Shown: positions 29,140-38,921 of the stretch, in pieces | Layout of the letters: every line of letters begins with the position of its first letter | Numbering within the stretch: position 1 is the stretch's first letter | From: Mycobacterium sp. 050128 | Lineage (GTDB): Bacteria > Actinomycetota > Actinomycetes > Mycobacteriales > Mycobacteriaceae | Reading direction: 5' to 3' | Length of the DNA stretch: 64,000 nucleotides | Assembly: GCF_036409155.1 (NCBI RefSeq) | Contig: NZ_JAZGLW010000001.1 | Coordinates: forward strand, 2,480,001-2,544,000 | Notes under the pieces: model-generated | What the model saw: only the letters and a program-made list of their open reading frames with translations | Database searches by the model: none | What the model was told of the DNA's origin: nothing | Position numbers and translations under genes: made by a program

Positions 29140-30654
29140 TCACAGGCCCACGGCGGATGCCGCCGACTCGGCAGTGTCCCAGCGGCGCAACTGGGCACCG
29201 GGCGCCCACGTCGAGTGTGTTCCACTCGAAATACGTTCCGGCAGCTGCAGTTTGCATACCGGGCCGTCGGTGACCCGAGCTGCGTCGAACACGACGCAGT
29301 AGGAGGCGTCGGTGTTCATGTCGGTGGTGAGGGTGATCAGGTAGCCGTCGTCCTCACCGGTCGCACCCACCCGCGGCGCCATCGCGGTCTCACTGCCGTA
29401 GACGCCGTCGCCGAACGAGATGCCCTCCTGGCCCCCGGTGCGCAGGTCGTGTTTGACCAGCCCGTCGAACAGGAACCAGCCCGGCTTCCCGGTGGCGGCG
29501 TAGGTGTAGCGGTAGCTGCCGCCCGCATAGTCGGGGTTGATCGTCCCGAACTCGGTGATCGAGTCCGACAATTGCTCCTCTTTGACCGCACCCGTCACCA
29601 GGTTGAATCGCCACCGGTGCAGCCGAGCCTGCAGGCGGTCCAGCGCGAGGAAGCGAAACAGCTTGTCCCACTTGGTTCCCCCGGTGTCGAGCGGCTGCGG
29701 ATCGCCTTCGAAGAAACCGTCCAGCACGATCTCGTCGCCGTCCTCGTGGGCGTTGGTGAAGTGGAGCACGAACGTCGGGTCCGCTTCGAACCACTTGATG
29801 TCGGCGGTCGATCCGCGGCGCGGGATCACCGCGAAGCGCGACGGAATATCGGGGTAGAAGCGGGGTAGGTGCACATCGTGTTCGAGCAGCCGCGGATCCC
29901 AGAACAACGGGAAATCGTTGAGGATGGCGTAGTTTTCGGTGAATGCCATGTCGTGGGGGAGGCGCGGGCCGGGCAACGGGATGTCGACGTAATGGGCCAG
30001 CTCGTTGGCCTCGTCGACGACGCCGTAGCGCATGTACGGATCCTGCTTGCTGTAGTTGAAGAACAGCAGTTCTCCGGTTTTGTTGTCCACCTTCGGATGC
30101 GCCGAGACACCCCAGTCGAGGGGGAAGCGCCCGTTCCAGCTTTCCTTGCCGAGGGTGTTGGCCGAGTACGGGTCGATCCGGTAAAGATCACCGCATTGGT
30201 AGAAGCTGGTGAGTGCGATTCCCCGGTGCACGACGACGTCGGTGCTCGACGCGTCTTTCATCTTCGTCCGCGCGCCCCAGCCCTGCTCGCGCTGGGCCAA
30301 CTGCACCGGTTCGGCCAGCCCCGGCCACAGCGGCTGCCCAGCATCGTTCTCGGCCAGAAAGCCGTCGGTGCGGATAAAACGGTTGCGATAGAAGGCTTTT
30401 CCATCGCGGAAGCCGACCACGTGCACCATGCCGTCACCGTCGAACGGGTGATATGTCTTCAATGCCGGATGCAGCGGGTTCTCGGTGTTGCGCAGATAGA
30501 TCCCGTCGAGGTCGGCCGGGATTTCTCCCGCCACCGCGATCAGGTCGTTGGCATCCCACTCGGTGGTTTGAGGTCGCCATGGGCCGGTCCGGTAGGGGTG
30601 GTCGTCGTCTTCGGGCAGCGACGACAAGAACTTGCCAACGATCTCAACATCCAT
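29140..30654 (-). CDS. Carotenoid oxygenase (RPE65/CCD family, Rv0913c homologue)
   Basis: A 504-residue non-haem Fe(II) dioxygenase of the carotenoid cleavage family. The four iron-binding histidines lie in the expected order: WGVSAHPKVD, RLPHDMAFTENY, FVLHFTNAHEDG and SSGTHSTWAPG close to the C-terminus. Family members cleave C=C bonds of carotenoids or stilbenes; the mycobacterial substrate is not fixed. The start MDVEIVGKFLSSLPED (30654) is as in H37Rv, and the upstream in-frame extension overlaps the thiolase gene. The ATG is separated from the thiolase stop by a single base, so translation is likely coupled. Confidence 0.93.
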   Translation of the reverse strand: MDVEIVGKFLSSLPEDDDHPYRTGPWRPQTTEWDANDLIAVAGEIPADLDGIYLRNTENPLHPALKTYHPFDGDGMVHVVGFRDGKAFYRNRFIRTDGFLAENDAGQPLWPGLAEPVQLAQREQGWGARTKMKDASSTDVVVHRGIALTSFYQCGDLYRIDPYSANTLGKESWNGRFPLDWGVSAHPKVDNKTGELLFFNYSKQDPYMRYGVVDEANELAHYVDIPLPGPRLPHDMAFTENYAILNDFPLFWDPRLLEHDVHLPRFYPDIPSRFAVIPRRGSTADIKWFEADPTFVLHFTNAHEDGDEIVLDGFFEGDPQPLDTGGTKWDKLFRFLALDRLQARLHRWRFNLVTGAVKEEQLSDSITEFGTINPDYAGGSYRYTYAATGKPGWFLFDGLVKHDLRTGGQEGISFGDGVYGSETAMAPRVGATGEDDGYLITLTTDMNTDASYCVVFDAARVTDGPVCKLQLPERISSGTHSTWAPGAQLRRWDTAESAASAVGL

Positions 30655-30655
30655 G

Positions 30656-31888
30656 TCATGCGCCTTTGGTTGTGCCCACCACGAAGCTGACCGTCGTGGC
30701 GGTGCTGCCGCCAAAGTTCAACGTTCCGAAGGTCTTTGCGTCCTCGACCTGATAGTCGCCGGCCCCGCCGCTGACTTGTTTGGCCGCGTCCAGCAGCATT
30801 CGCACGCCGGAGGCCCCAACCGGGTGTCCACCGCCGATCAGCCCACCGCTGGGGTTGATCGGGAGCCGCCCCCCGATCTCGATCTCCCCGTTTTCGATGG
30901 CCTTCCACGCTTCGCCCGGTCCGGTCAGCCCGATGTGGTCGATGGCCAGATACTCGCTGGGCGTGAAGCAGTCGTGCACCTCGAACCCGTCGATGTCGTC
31001 GAGGGCAACCTGTGCGCGGCGCAACGCGTCGAGCACCGCCGAGCGCACGTGCGGGAGCACGTAGGGGTCCCCATTGTCTTGACGGGCGGCCCGGTCGAGT
31101 TTCTGCTGCAGCCCCAGCCCAACGGTGCGATGCCCCCAGCCCTCGATGCGGCCGATGGGGCGCGCGTCGGGATGGTCGCGCAGATAGGAGTCGTTGACCA
31201 AGACCAATCCCGCACCGCCGTCGGTCATTTGGCTGCAGTCGTAGCGGCGCAGTCGACCTTCGGTGACCGGGTTGGTCGTGTCGTCGGCGGTGATCGGGTC
31301 GGGGATGCTCCATTCGCGGGTCTGAGCGTTGGGGTTGCGCCGCGCGTTGGCGAAGTTGAGCTGCGCGATGGCCCGCAGATGGTTGTCGTCCAAGCCGTAG
31401 CGCCGGTCGTACTCGTCGGCGACCCGTGCGAACATCGACGGCCACAGGTAGCGCGCGTCGGCTCCCTCGTGTCCGGTCCACGCGGCGGCACCCAGATACA
31501 CGGCGGCGATGTCGCCGGGCACGGGTTTCTCCAACTCGATCCCGACCACCAGCGCGGTGTCGTAGGCGCCGGAGCGCAGGTCGGCGATCGCTGACAGCGC
31601 CGCGACACTGCCGGATGCGCAGGCGGCCTCGTGCCGCGACGCCGGGGTGTCCCAGAGCCCGTCACACACCGTCGCCGGCATCGCGCCGAGGTGGCCCTGG
31701 CTGGCGAACATCTCGCCGAAGGCATTCGCGACGTGGACTACGCCGATGTCCGCGGCGTCCATCTTGGCCGCGGTGAGGGTGCCGTCGACCACCTCTTCGG
31801 TCAACGCCGCGTAGTCGCGGTTCTCCTTCGTGAGGTTGCGAGCGAAATCGCTCTGGTAACCGCCGAGAATCCAGACACCGTCGTCCAT
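30656..31888 (-). CDS. Acetyl-CoA acetyltransferase / thiolase-like protein (Rv0914c homologue)
   Basis: A 410-residue thiolase-superfamily protein of the SCP2/lipid-transfer type. The nucleophilic Cys is in HEAACASGSVAAL (about residue 88), and the C-terminal GGGHPVGASGVRMLLDAAKQ provides the second active-site His. FEVHDCFTPSEYLAIDHIGL is the conserved HD.F..ae segment. It may cleave or form a C-C bond in acyl-CoA metabolism, probably linked to lipid or sterol catabolism. Paired with the carotenoid oxygenase, it suggests a small cleavage-and-degradation unit, which is inference. Confidence 0.9.
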   Translation of the reverse strand: MDDGVWILGGYQSDFARNLTKENRDYAALTEEVVDGTLTAAKMDAADIGVVHVANAFGEMFASQGHLGAMPATVCDGLWDTPASRHEAACASGSVAALSAIADLRSGAYDTALVVGIELEKPVPGDIAAVYLGAAAWTGHEGADARYLWPSMFARVADEYDRRYGLDDNHLRAIAQLNFANARRNPNAQTREWSIPDPITADDTTNPVTEGRLRRYDCSQMTDGGAGLVLVNDSYLRDHPDARPIGRIEGWGHRTVGLGLQQKLDRAARQDNGDPYVLPHVRSAVLDALRRAQVALDDIDGFEVHDCFTPSEYLAIDHIGLTGPGEAWKAIENGEIEIGGRLPINPSGGLIGGGHPVGASGVRMLLDAAKQVSGGAGDYQVEDAKTFGTLNFGGSTATTVSFVVGTTKGA

Positions 31889-32033
31889 AGCTGTACGCTA
31901 CTACGACCAGCGTGACGCCCATGAATAATTTCGCTGTGCCGGGGCGCGTGGTGCCCGATCGGCGACACTATGACTGGCGGGACGGGTTGCACGACTTTGC
32001 AATTCAGCTGCAACAGCTTCAGATCGGCCGGGT

Positions 32034-33296
32034 TCAGGGCGCTGGCGGTTTCTGTATCACCACCACCGTGGGTTTGCGTTCCGGCTGTGCGGGGGCGTCG
32101 GTGTTCTTGCGGTTGCCGGTACTGCTGCCCGTTGCGCGTGCGGCCCAATTCGCCAGCGCCATCCCGCTGAGCAGGCTTGCCGCGTTGCCGTCGAATGACG
32201 TCGAGTCCGTGACGGGGCTGACGCTGGGCAGTGCTTCTACGGCAAGCTGTATCTCCGGAGCGGCGGTGGTCCAGCCGTGCGGCACCGACAACGCGCCCAC
32301 CATGCTCGCGTGGCCGACGCCTGCGTACACGGGTCCGGTTGTTCCCCCCGGGCCCACCGCCCCCAGCGCTTCCGTCGAATTCACCGTATTGCCCTGAGTC
32401 GGGCTCACGCCGCCACCATCAGAAGTGCCGTTGCCGGTGCCATTGCAGCTGCCGGGAGACTGCCACGGTCGCGTGGTGTTGGTTATCGCCAAGGCGAGGC
32501 TGCCGGTGGCGGCGGCGGCAATGTAAAGGGCGACCGCATCCAAATCACCTATTGGGGTGGAGATTTGAAGGGCGGAGGCGGACAGTGGCAGGTTGACGTT
32601 CGGCGCGAGGCTCGTTAGCCCGGAGGCCAGCGGATCTGACGGCGTGGACATCGCAGATGAACCGTTTAGCACCGAACCTGGGAACATCTCCGCGACCGTT
32701 TCTGCTTGGGTGTCGGTCGCTTCGCCTGCCGCCCGGGCGACTGCCGCAGCTTGGGCCGCTGGTCCACCCGGCTCGGTGTTTTGCGTCGGTGGGGGAAACG
32801 GCGTCAACTCCGACGCGGCAGCCGACACCCCCGCATATCCGTACATCGCAGCGGCATCCTGTGCCCACATCTCCGCATACTCGGCCTGAATGGCCTCGAT
32901 CGCTGCGGTGTTCTGCCCCAGAATGTTCGTCGCGACGAGCAACGTCAACTGGCTGCGGTTCGTTGCGACGAGCGTCGGCGGCACCGTCATCGCAAACGCC
33001 GATTCAAACGCCGCCGCGGCTGTCCTGGCCTGTGCAGCCGTTTGCCGCGCGAGCGCCGCCGCAGCAGCCAGCCAGCTCACATATGGAGCGGCCGCGGCTG
33101 CCATCGCCGATGACGCGGGACCCACCCATGGCTCGACGGTCAGCGCTGAGATCACCTGCCCGTACGAAGTCGCGGCCGTACTCAGTTCGGCGGCCAAATC
33201 ATCCCACGCGGCCGCCGCGGCGAGCATCGAATCCGAGCCCGGACCTGCATACATTCGACCCGAATTGACGTCGGGTGGCAACACGCCGAAATCCAC
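32034..33296 (-). CDS. PPE family protein, SVP subgroup (PPE14/Rv0915c homologue)
   Basis: A 420-residue PPE protein. It starts at a GTG (33296) giving the diagnostic [20 protein letters not shown], preceded by AAGGAG 8 bp upstream. The 180-residue helical PPE domain has the WxG turn (EPWVGPAS) and ends before a variable linker. The C-terminal region contains the SVP-subgroup motif GALSVPHGW, then a polar tail. PPE proteins are usually exported by ESX systems with a PE partner; in H37Rv PE7 lies directly upstream, but none is encoded upstream here. Synteny with H37Rv ends at this gene. Confidence 0.92.
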   Translation of the reverse strand: MDFGVLPPDVNSGRMYAGPGSDSMLAAAAAWDDLAAELSTAATSYGQVISALTVEPWVGPASSAMAAAAAPYVSWLAAAAALARQTAAQARTAAAAFESAFAMTVPPTLVATNRSQLTLLVATNILGQNTAAIEAIQAEYAEMWAQDAAAMYGYAGVSAAASELTPFPPPTQNTEPGGPAAQAAAVARAAGEATDTQAETVAEMFPGSVLNGSSAMSTPSDPLASGLTSLAPNVNLPLSASALQISTPIGDLDAVALYIAAAATGSLALAITNTTRPWQSPGSCNGTGNGTSDGGGVSPTQGNTVNSTEALGAVGPGGTTGPVYAGVGHASMVGALSVPHGWTTAAPEIQLAVEALPSVSPVTDSTSFDGNAASLLSGMALANWAARATGSSTGNRKNTDAPAQPERKPTVVVIQKPPAP

Positions 33297-33694
33297 CGCA
33301 GCAGGCTCCTTAGCTGCCACGATCCGGCCCTTGCACTCGATCAGCTGTCCGCCCGGCAAACCTTCAAGTGGCCTTATTTGTGATAGAGACTCCCGATCGT
33401 CCGCGAGGACACTCGGTAGCTGGAGGGTAATTGGTTGGGTGCGGGCGGGGCCGGGGTTTGGCGATCAACACCAGATGTTCAGAGGATTTGCCCCGGAAAT
33501 GGCGGACCCGTCGGCTCTCGGGCTGAACCGACGGGACCTAGATGGGCGCGTAGGCCGGCCGACGCGCACACCCTGTTGGGGCATTACCATCCCCGGGCCG
33601 GGGCAAACATGGCAAAAAGCTCGCACCGAGGTTGGCTGAGCCGCGTCTGACCTATGTGAACGAGGATATCCCCTGCTCACCGGCGCATTGCGCC
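33297..33694. other. Intergenic stretch between the PPE gene and the MFS transporter
   Basis: This 398 bp lies upstream of the PPE start and downstream of the transporter stop. I see the PPE ribosome site next to 33296 and nothing convincing beyond it: no PE gene, no RNA gene and no hairpin with a long stem. Short open frames have no initiation signals or recognisable similarity. The missing PE partner suggests that DNA was lost here. Confidence 0.5.
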
Positions 33695-35110
33695 CTAGAC
33701 GGTGCCCCCGACAAGCTCGGTCGGTTCGGGCCCCTCCGGAGGCCGAGCAGACCGACCCGCCGGAGCCTGAGCGTCGGCGCGATCCACCTCGGCAAGGTCG
33801 ATGCCCTTCGTCTCGCGGGCGGCGACGGCGGCCACGGCGCTCACCGCGGCGGCGCCCGCCAGATACCAGGCGATGGGCACTGCCGAGTTGTAGATCTCGA
33901 GCAGTCGAACCGCAATGATCGGCGCGAGTGACCCGGCCACGATGGACGTCACCTGGTATCCCAGCGACACGCCCGAATACCGCATCCGGGTCGGGAACAT
34001 CTCGGCCATGGCTGACGGCTGAACCGCATACATCACCCCGTGGAACACCAGACCGATGACGACCGCGGACATGATGACCGCGTTGTGGCCGCTGTTCATC
34101 ATCGGGAAGGCGAAGAAGCCCCAGGTGGCGGTCGCGACAGCACCGGCGAAATAGACTGGGCGCCTACCGAATCGATCGCTGAGGTGCCCGAAAAAGGGAA
34201 TGACCGCGAAATGCGCGGCGTGCGCGACCAACAGCCACCACAAGATCGTTTTGGTGTTCGCGTGCACATGCACCTTGAGATACGTGATGGAGAAGGTGAC
34301 CACCAGGTAGTACATGATGTTTTCGCCCACCCGTAGTCCCATTGCGGTGAAAATGCCACGCGGGTAACGCTTTATCACCTCGAGGACGCCGGCCCGAGTC
34401 GATTTGGCGCGCTCCGCCTCGCGCTGCGCCTCGAGGAAGATCGGGGCGTCGGTGACCTTGGTGCGGATGTAGTAGCCGATCAAGACGACGACCGCGGATA
34501 GCCAGAAGGCCACCCGCCAGCCCCAGCTGAGGAACTCCGCGTCCGACAGGGTCGAGGTGAGAACCAGCAGCACCGCGGTGGCCAGCATATTGCCGCCCGG
34601 CACCCCGGCCTGCGGCCAACTCGCCCAGAAGCCGCGGCTGGCGTTCGGGCTGTGCTCGGCGACAAGCAGAACCGCGCCACCCCACTCACCGCCGACGGCG
34701 AAGCCCTGGATGAACCGCAGCGTCACCAACAGCGCCGGGGCCCAGTATCCGATCTGAGCGAAGGTGGGCAGGCAACCCATCAGGAAGGTGGAGGCACCGA
34801 CCAGCACCAGGCTCAGCTGCAGCAGCTTCTTGCGTCCGTACCGATCCCCGAGTTGGCCGAAGACGATGCCGCCCAGGGGGCGCGCCGCAAACCCGACGGC
34901 GTAGGTCACAAAGGCGGCCAGGATGGCGTCAAGGTCGTTGCCGCCCTTCGCGAAGAAGACTTTGCCGAACACCAGGGTGGCCGCGGTGCCGTAGAGGAAG
35001 AATTCGTACCATTCGACGACGGTGCCGGCCATGGACGCCGCGACCACTCGGCTAAGGTAAGCGCGTCCGGTTCCGAATCGTTTGGGCTGCAACCCGTTAC
35101 CTGTGCTCAC
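33695..35110 (-). CDS. MHS-family MFS transporter (metabolite:H+ symporter type)
   Basis: A 471-residue 12-helix transporter. The MHS subfamily markers are present: TVVEWYEFFLYGTAATLVFG in helix 1, the loop 2-3 motif GQLGDRYGRKKLLQLSLVL, RFIQGFAVGGEWGGAVLLVAE and the second-half copy GHLSDRFGRRP. MHS proteins import osmolytes or organic acids such as proline/betaine, 2-oxoglutarate or shikimate; the substrate cannot be told from sequence. GTG at 35110 is preceded by GGAGG with 7 bp spacing, which fixes the start. In H37Rv the gene after PPE14/PE7 is the unrelated betaine carrier betP, so a compatible-solute role is possible but not shown. Confidence 0.85.
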   Translation of the reverse strand: MSTGNGLQPKRFGTGRAYLSRVVAASMAGTVVEWYEFFLYGTAATLVFGKVFFAKGGNDLDAILAAFVTYAVGFAARPLGGIVFGQLGDRYGRKKLLQLSLVLVGASTFLMGCLPTFAQIGYWAPALLVTLRFIQGFAVGGEWGGAVLLVAEHSPNASRGFWASWPQAGVPGGNMLATAVLLVLTSTLSDAEFLSWGWRVAFWLSAVVVLIGYYIRTKVTDAPIFLEAQREAERAKSTRAGVLEVIKRYPRGIFTAMGLRVGENIMYYLVVTFSITYLKVHVHANTKTILWWLLVAHAAHFAVIPFFGHLSDRFGRRPVYFAGAVATATWGFFAFPMMNSGHNAVIMSAVVIGLVFHGVMYAVQPSAMAEMFPTRMRYSGVSLGYQVTSIVAGSLAPIIAVRLLEIYNSAVPIAWYLAGAAAVSAVAAVAARETKGIDLAEVDRADAQAPAGRSARPPEGPEPTELVGGTV

Positions 35111-35402
35111 CGCTCGCCCTCCTTGGCGGACTGCCCACCCGCGACGACGGGTTTGCTGCGCATGGGAGCGTACCCGGACTGGCCTGGCAACGCAGGTTGT
35201 CCATGGCATTTGTTCCGCGCGCCCTCAGGATTCTGTGGCGTGGCTGCCCTGCGGGAGGAGAACGGGCGCCTAGCAAATCCGCCTGGGAATGGCTTGAAAG
35301 CCGGGTTTCGACACGGTCACGGATGCATACCTATTAGCTGATCACTGGTCACACGAGCCCCTTAAATCACTATCGTCACATGAGCCAACTGCGTACGTCA
35401 AT

Positions 35403-36938
35403 GTGGCGTCTCGCTCCTGGAAAGGTATGACTTTGTCGGGGATTCTTCGGACCATGTCGCTAGCGCTGGTGCCGGTGGCCGCTATCGCTTACATCGTCGC
35501 GGCAGGCCCCGCGCCGTCAGCAAACGCCACACCATGCGGTGCGCCCGACGCGAACATCGAGCCCCCCGCGCAGGCGCCGATACCCGCGCCTCAGCCGGTC
35601 GTCCAGCCGCCGACCGGGCGACGGCCCTCGCACACGAATGACCAGGCGCCGCTGCCCAAGTTGGGCCCGCTGATCTCCTCCTTCCTCAAGCCGACCACCG
35701 GCGGCGGCCAGCGATACTCGGCACCGATGGTTCCGCAGGCGGGGGTGGTGCCGCCGCCGGCGCCGAACCCGCCGGTGCCCGGGCTGCCGCAGTCACCGAA
35801 TGCGGCGCCGTTACGGCCGAACGCGGCCCCCCCGGCTCCGCCGGCCGCAGCACCGCAGCCGGCGCCCGACGCGGCAGCGCCGCCGGCTCAGATCGCCGGA
35901 GCGCCGACGTCGCTGGTCGACTGGGTGACCGGGCCCAACGGACCGAACAAGACCTTGCAACGTTTCGGCATTTCCGGGACGGACCTCGGGATCATCTGGG
36001 ACAACGGCGATCCCGCCAACCGCCAGGCCTTGATGGCCTTCGGTGACACCTTCGGCTACTGCAAGGTTCGCGGGCAGCAATGGCGGTACAACGTGCTGTT
36101 CCGCAGTGGCGACCACGATCTGTCGCAGGGAATCCACATCGCCGACGGTGTGCCCAACAACAACTACTCCGGCTCCCCGGTCTGGTCCAACGGCCTTTCC
36201 AAGCAGGTCGTCAACACCATCCATAAGGCGAGCCACGAAACGGGCATCATTCCGACGTCGGCCATGTCGCTAGGCCGCACGCAGTACATGAGCTACATGT
36301 CGATTCGGCAGTGGGGTCGCGACGGCGAATGGTCAACGAACTATTCGGCCATCGCGAGATCCAACGACAACGGCCAGAACTGGGGGATCTTCCCCGGCTC
36401 GATCCGCACGTCTTCGCCCGACACCGTGCCCGGCGCCGGGTACACCCCCGGCAACGAGAACTTCCAAATGGGCGCGTTCATGAAGGGGCAGGACGGCTAC
36501 ATCTACAACTTCGGCACGCCGTCGGGACGAGGTGGTGCGGCATACCTGTCGCGTGTTCCCCCGGCTCAGCTGCCGGACCTGAGCAAGTACCAATACTGGA
36601 ACGGCGACAACGGCGGACACTGGGTCGCGGCCAATCCCGGTGCGGCGACACCTCTTTGGCCCGGGCCGGTCGGCGAGATGTCGGCCCAGTACAACAGCTA
36701 CCTGAAGCAATACCTGGTGCTGTACACCAACGGCGGCAGTAACGACGTCGTGGCACGGACCGCGCCGACGCCGACGGGACCGTGGAGTGGGGAGCAGCCG
36801 CTCGTGTCGTCGTTCCAGATGCCCGGTGGCATCTACGCGCCGATGATCCACCCTTGGTCGTCGGGTCGGGACCTGTACTTCAACCTGTCGCTGTGGTCCG
36901 CGTACGACGTGATGTTGATGCACACGGTGCTGCCGTAG
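35403..36938 (+). CDS. Secreted DUF4185 protein, endo-D-arabinanase (GH183)-like
   Basis: A 511-residue exported protein. A signal peptide (hydrophobic core MSLALVPVAAIAYIVAAG, cleavage near SANA-TPCG) is followed by a Pro/Ala-rich linker of about 115 residues and then a DUF4185 five-bladed propeller domain from about residue 165 to the end. Conserved acidic blocks appear as SGTDLGIIWDNGD, MAFGDTFGYCKVRG and APMIHPWSSGRDLYFNLS. DUF4185 proteins were recently classed as GH183 endo-D-arabinanases acting on arabinogalactan or lipoarabinomannan; Rv3707c is a related H37Rv protein. Whether this paralogue is active is not known. GTG 35403 and ATG 35427 are both possible starts. Confidence 0.8.
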   Translation: MASRSWKGMTLSGILRTMSLALVPVAAIAYIVAAGPAPSANATPCGAPDANIEPPAQAPIPAPQPVVQPPTGRRPSHTNDQAPLPKLGPLISSFLKPTTGGGQRYSAPMVPQAGVVPPPAPNPPVPGLPQSPNAAPLRPNAAPPAPPAAAPQPAPDAAAPPAQIAGAPTSLVDWVTGPNGPNKTLQRFGISGTDLGIIWDNGDPANRQALMAFGDTFGYCKVRGQQWRYNVLFRSGDHDLSQGIHIADGVPNNNYSGSPVWSNGLSKQVVNTIHKASHETGIIPTSAMSLGRTQYMSYMSIRQWGRDGEWSTNYSAIARSNDNGQNWGIFPGSIRTSSPDTVPGAGYTPGNENFQMGAFMKGQDGYIYNFGTPSGRGGAAYLSRVPPAQLPDLSKYQYWNGDNGGHWVAANPGAATPLWPGPVGEMSAQYNSYLKQYLVLYTNGGSNDVVARTAPTPTGPWSGEQPLVSSFQMPGGIYAPMIHPWSSGRDLYFNLSLWSAYDVMLMHTVLP

Positions 36939-36947
36939 GTCATCCCG

Positions 36948-37616
36948 TCAGGACGGGGCGATGATGCGGTGTTCGTAGGCGAAGACGATCGCGGCGGCGC
37001 GGTCGCGCAACCCGAGCTTGGTGAAGATGCGACCGATGTGCGTCTTGACCGTGAGGCCCGAGATGAATAGCGCGTCGGCGATCTCGGCGTTGGTGTGCCC
37101 CTTGGCAATCAGTGTGAGTACATCGCGCTCGCGAGGCGTGAGCTCGTCGATCGATACGGCCGGGACCGCCGATGGTGCGGCAGTCGCGCGATAGGTGGTC
37201 AGTACCCGTCCGGTGATGGCCGGATCGAGGTAACTGTGGCCGTTGCCGACGGCCCGAACGGCGCGGATGAGTTCCTCGGCCGGTGACTCCTTCAGCACGA
37301 AACCCGCTGCCCCGGCGCGCAATACACCGGATAGCAGCTCGTCGTCGTTGAACGTGGTCAGCGCGAGCACCGGTGGGCCGCCGGACTCGGTCAGACGCCG
37401 GGTCGCCTCGATCCCGTCGACGCGTTTCATGCGCAGATCCATCACCACGACATCGGGTCGATGGAGCGCCACCGCGTCGGGAACCTGGTCGCCGTCCGAA
37501 CATTCGCCGACCACGACGATGCCGTGCTTGGCGCGCAGGATCAACGACAGGCCCGAGCGGACCAACTCCTGATCGTCGACGATCAGGGCATTCACCAGGG
37601 CTTTGTCGTCGTTCAC
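36948..37616 (-). CDS. NarL/FixJ-family response regulator
   Basis: A 222-residue regulator. The receiver (residues 8-125) has the acidic pair in LIVDDQELV, phospho-acceptor Asp in VVVMDLRMKRVDG (near 59) and the conserved Lys in FVLKESPAEEL. The C-terminal GerE/LuxR helix-turn-helix (LTPRERDVLTLIAKGHTNAE, then ALFISGLTVKTHIGRIFTKL) binds DNA. GTG at 37616 overlaps the kinase stop (GTGA), giving strict coupling with its cognate kinase upstream. It is convergent with the DUF4185 gene (9 bp apart). Target genes are unknown. Confidence 0.9.
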   Translation of the reverse strand: MNDDKALVNALIVDDQELVRSGLSLILRAKHGIVVVGECSDGDQVPDAVALHRPDVVVMDLRMKRVDGIEATRRLTESGGPPVLALTTFNDDELLSGVLRAGAAGFVLKESPAEELIRAVRAVGNGHSYLDPAITGRVLTTYRATAAPSAVPAVSIDELTPRERDVLTLIAKGHTNAEIADALFISGLTVKTHIGRIFTKLGLRDRAAAIVFAYEHRIIAPS

Positions 37617-38836
37617 GATGCCGGTATCCGCGTCGGTGGGTCGGATTCGTGGGCGCCCGACGGCACGCTGGCATGCACCGACCACCCATATCGGCTGGGG
37701 CCGAAATTGATTGTGCCGCCCAATTGTTCGATGCGCTGCGTCATCCCATGCAATCCGCGCCCTGGCTCGACGGGCCGTTCGGCGGCTGCGGCGGGGAGCT
37801 CGTTGATGACGTTCAGGGTCGCCGCGGTGCGCGATACGGTCAGCGTGATCCTTGTCGCCGCGTCGGGCGCATGCTTGGCGACGTTGGCCAGCGACTCCTG
37901 GGCGATCCGGTACAACGCGAGTCCCGCGGCCGCCGAGATGTCGTCGAGTGATCCGCTGACTCCCAAGCTGACATTCAGCCCGGCGCGGCTGAAATCCTCG
38001 ACCAGGGTAGGGATATCGGTGATGACCGGTTCCGGGGTGAGTCCCATGGTTTCGGCATCGAGTAATCCGACGGTACGTCGGATGTCCGCCATCGCCTGTC
38101 GCCCCAGGTGTTCGGCGCGCTGCAGAGCGCGAACGGAGTCCTCGTCGACGCCGTCGTGCTCGAGCGCGTGGCGCGCTCCCGTCAAGTGCAGCAGCGTGAC
38201 GCTGAGCGAATGTGCGATGACGTCGTGCACTTCCCGGGCGATGCGCCGGCGTTCGTCGGCTGCGGCGTGCTGAGCCAGCTGGTCCTGCATCTGGCCCTGT
38301 TTGGTCAGGAGGTCTTGCTGGGTGCGCATCAGATAGCCGACGAGCCAGCCGATTGCGACGAAAGCCAGATACAGCGCCGGGGTGTTCAGGCGGTGCATGG
38401 CTGCCGCGCACCCCAGCAGGGCGGCCGCGGAAGCAGCGGCCAGCGCGCCGCCCCGTACCGAGGTGATGGCGCTGACCATGCCGACGGTCAGGGTCAGCAT
38501 CAGCGGAGCGAAATCACCGGTAATCGCTGTGGGAGTGGCGAACAGCAGGATCGCGGTCCCCACCATGAACGCCGCCCACAGCGTGGGGCCCTCGTGCCTG
38601 TTGACGATGCCGCTGAGATCGAAAGAGAAGAACACGATCTCGGGGCTGAACGCGATCACCATCGCGATCACCACGATCGGCCACTCAGAAGCGGGACGCT
38701 GCAGGGCCGCGATGCTGCCCACCACGACCATCATCGCGTCGAAACCGGCGACGACGGTCATGCTGAAGCCGTAGGGCAGCAACTGTTCTTTCCGTCGCGC
38801 CCAGGTTTGTACGCGGCGCTTCAGCGCGTCCGGCAT
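37613..38836 (-). CDS. Membrane sensor histidine kinase, HisKA_3 (NarX/DesK) type
   Basis: A 407-residue kinase. The first 215 residues hold about six transmembrane helices in pairs with short loops and no large external domain, so the signal is probably sensed within the membrane. The HisKA_3 dimerisation motif (RRRIAREVHDVIAHSLSVTL) carries the phospho-His in EVHDV. The ATPase domain has the N box ESLANVAKHAP and the G box GRGLHGMTQRIEQLGG. The start ATG at 38836 (MPDALKRRVQ) gives a basic end before the first helix; residues further upstream look non-coding. It pairs with the NarL-type regulator that overlaps its stop. Confidence 0.9.
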   Translation of the reverse strand: MPDALKRRVQTWARRKEQLLPYGFSMTVVAGFDAMMVVVGSIAALQRPASEWPIVVIAMVIAFSPEIVFFSFDLSGIVNRHEGPTLWAAFMVGTAILLFATPTAITGDFAPLMLTLTVGMVSAITSVRGGALAAASAAALLGCAAAMHRLNTPALYLAFVAIGWLVGYLMRTQQDLLTKQGQMQDQLAQHAAADERRRIAREVHDVIAHSLSVTLLHLTGARHALEHDGVDEDSVRALQRAEHLGRQAMADIRRTVGLLDAETMGLTPEPVITDIPTLVEDFSRAGLNVSLGVSGSLDDISAAAGLALYRIAQESLANVAKHAPDAATRITLTVSRTAATLNVINELPAAAAERPVEPGRGLHGMTQRIEQLGGTINFGPSRYGWSVHASVPSGAHESDPPTRIPAS

Positions 38837-38921
38837 GGCCTGATCGTAAAGGGCGCGAGGGTCGTTGGCATCACCCCGGGGCAGGCATCGATGTCCTACC
38901 CCGGTAGTACGTCCCAACCTG

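Noticed and set aside
33500..33560. A GGGACCTA half-site resembling a DosR box upstream of the PPE gene
   Set aside because: Only one half fits; the second half of the 20 bp consensus is absent.
37617..38411. Upstream extension of the NarL-type regulator frame
   Set aside because: It lies wholly inside the histidine kinase gene; the GTG at 37616 overlapping the kinase stop is the natural start.
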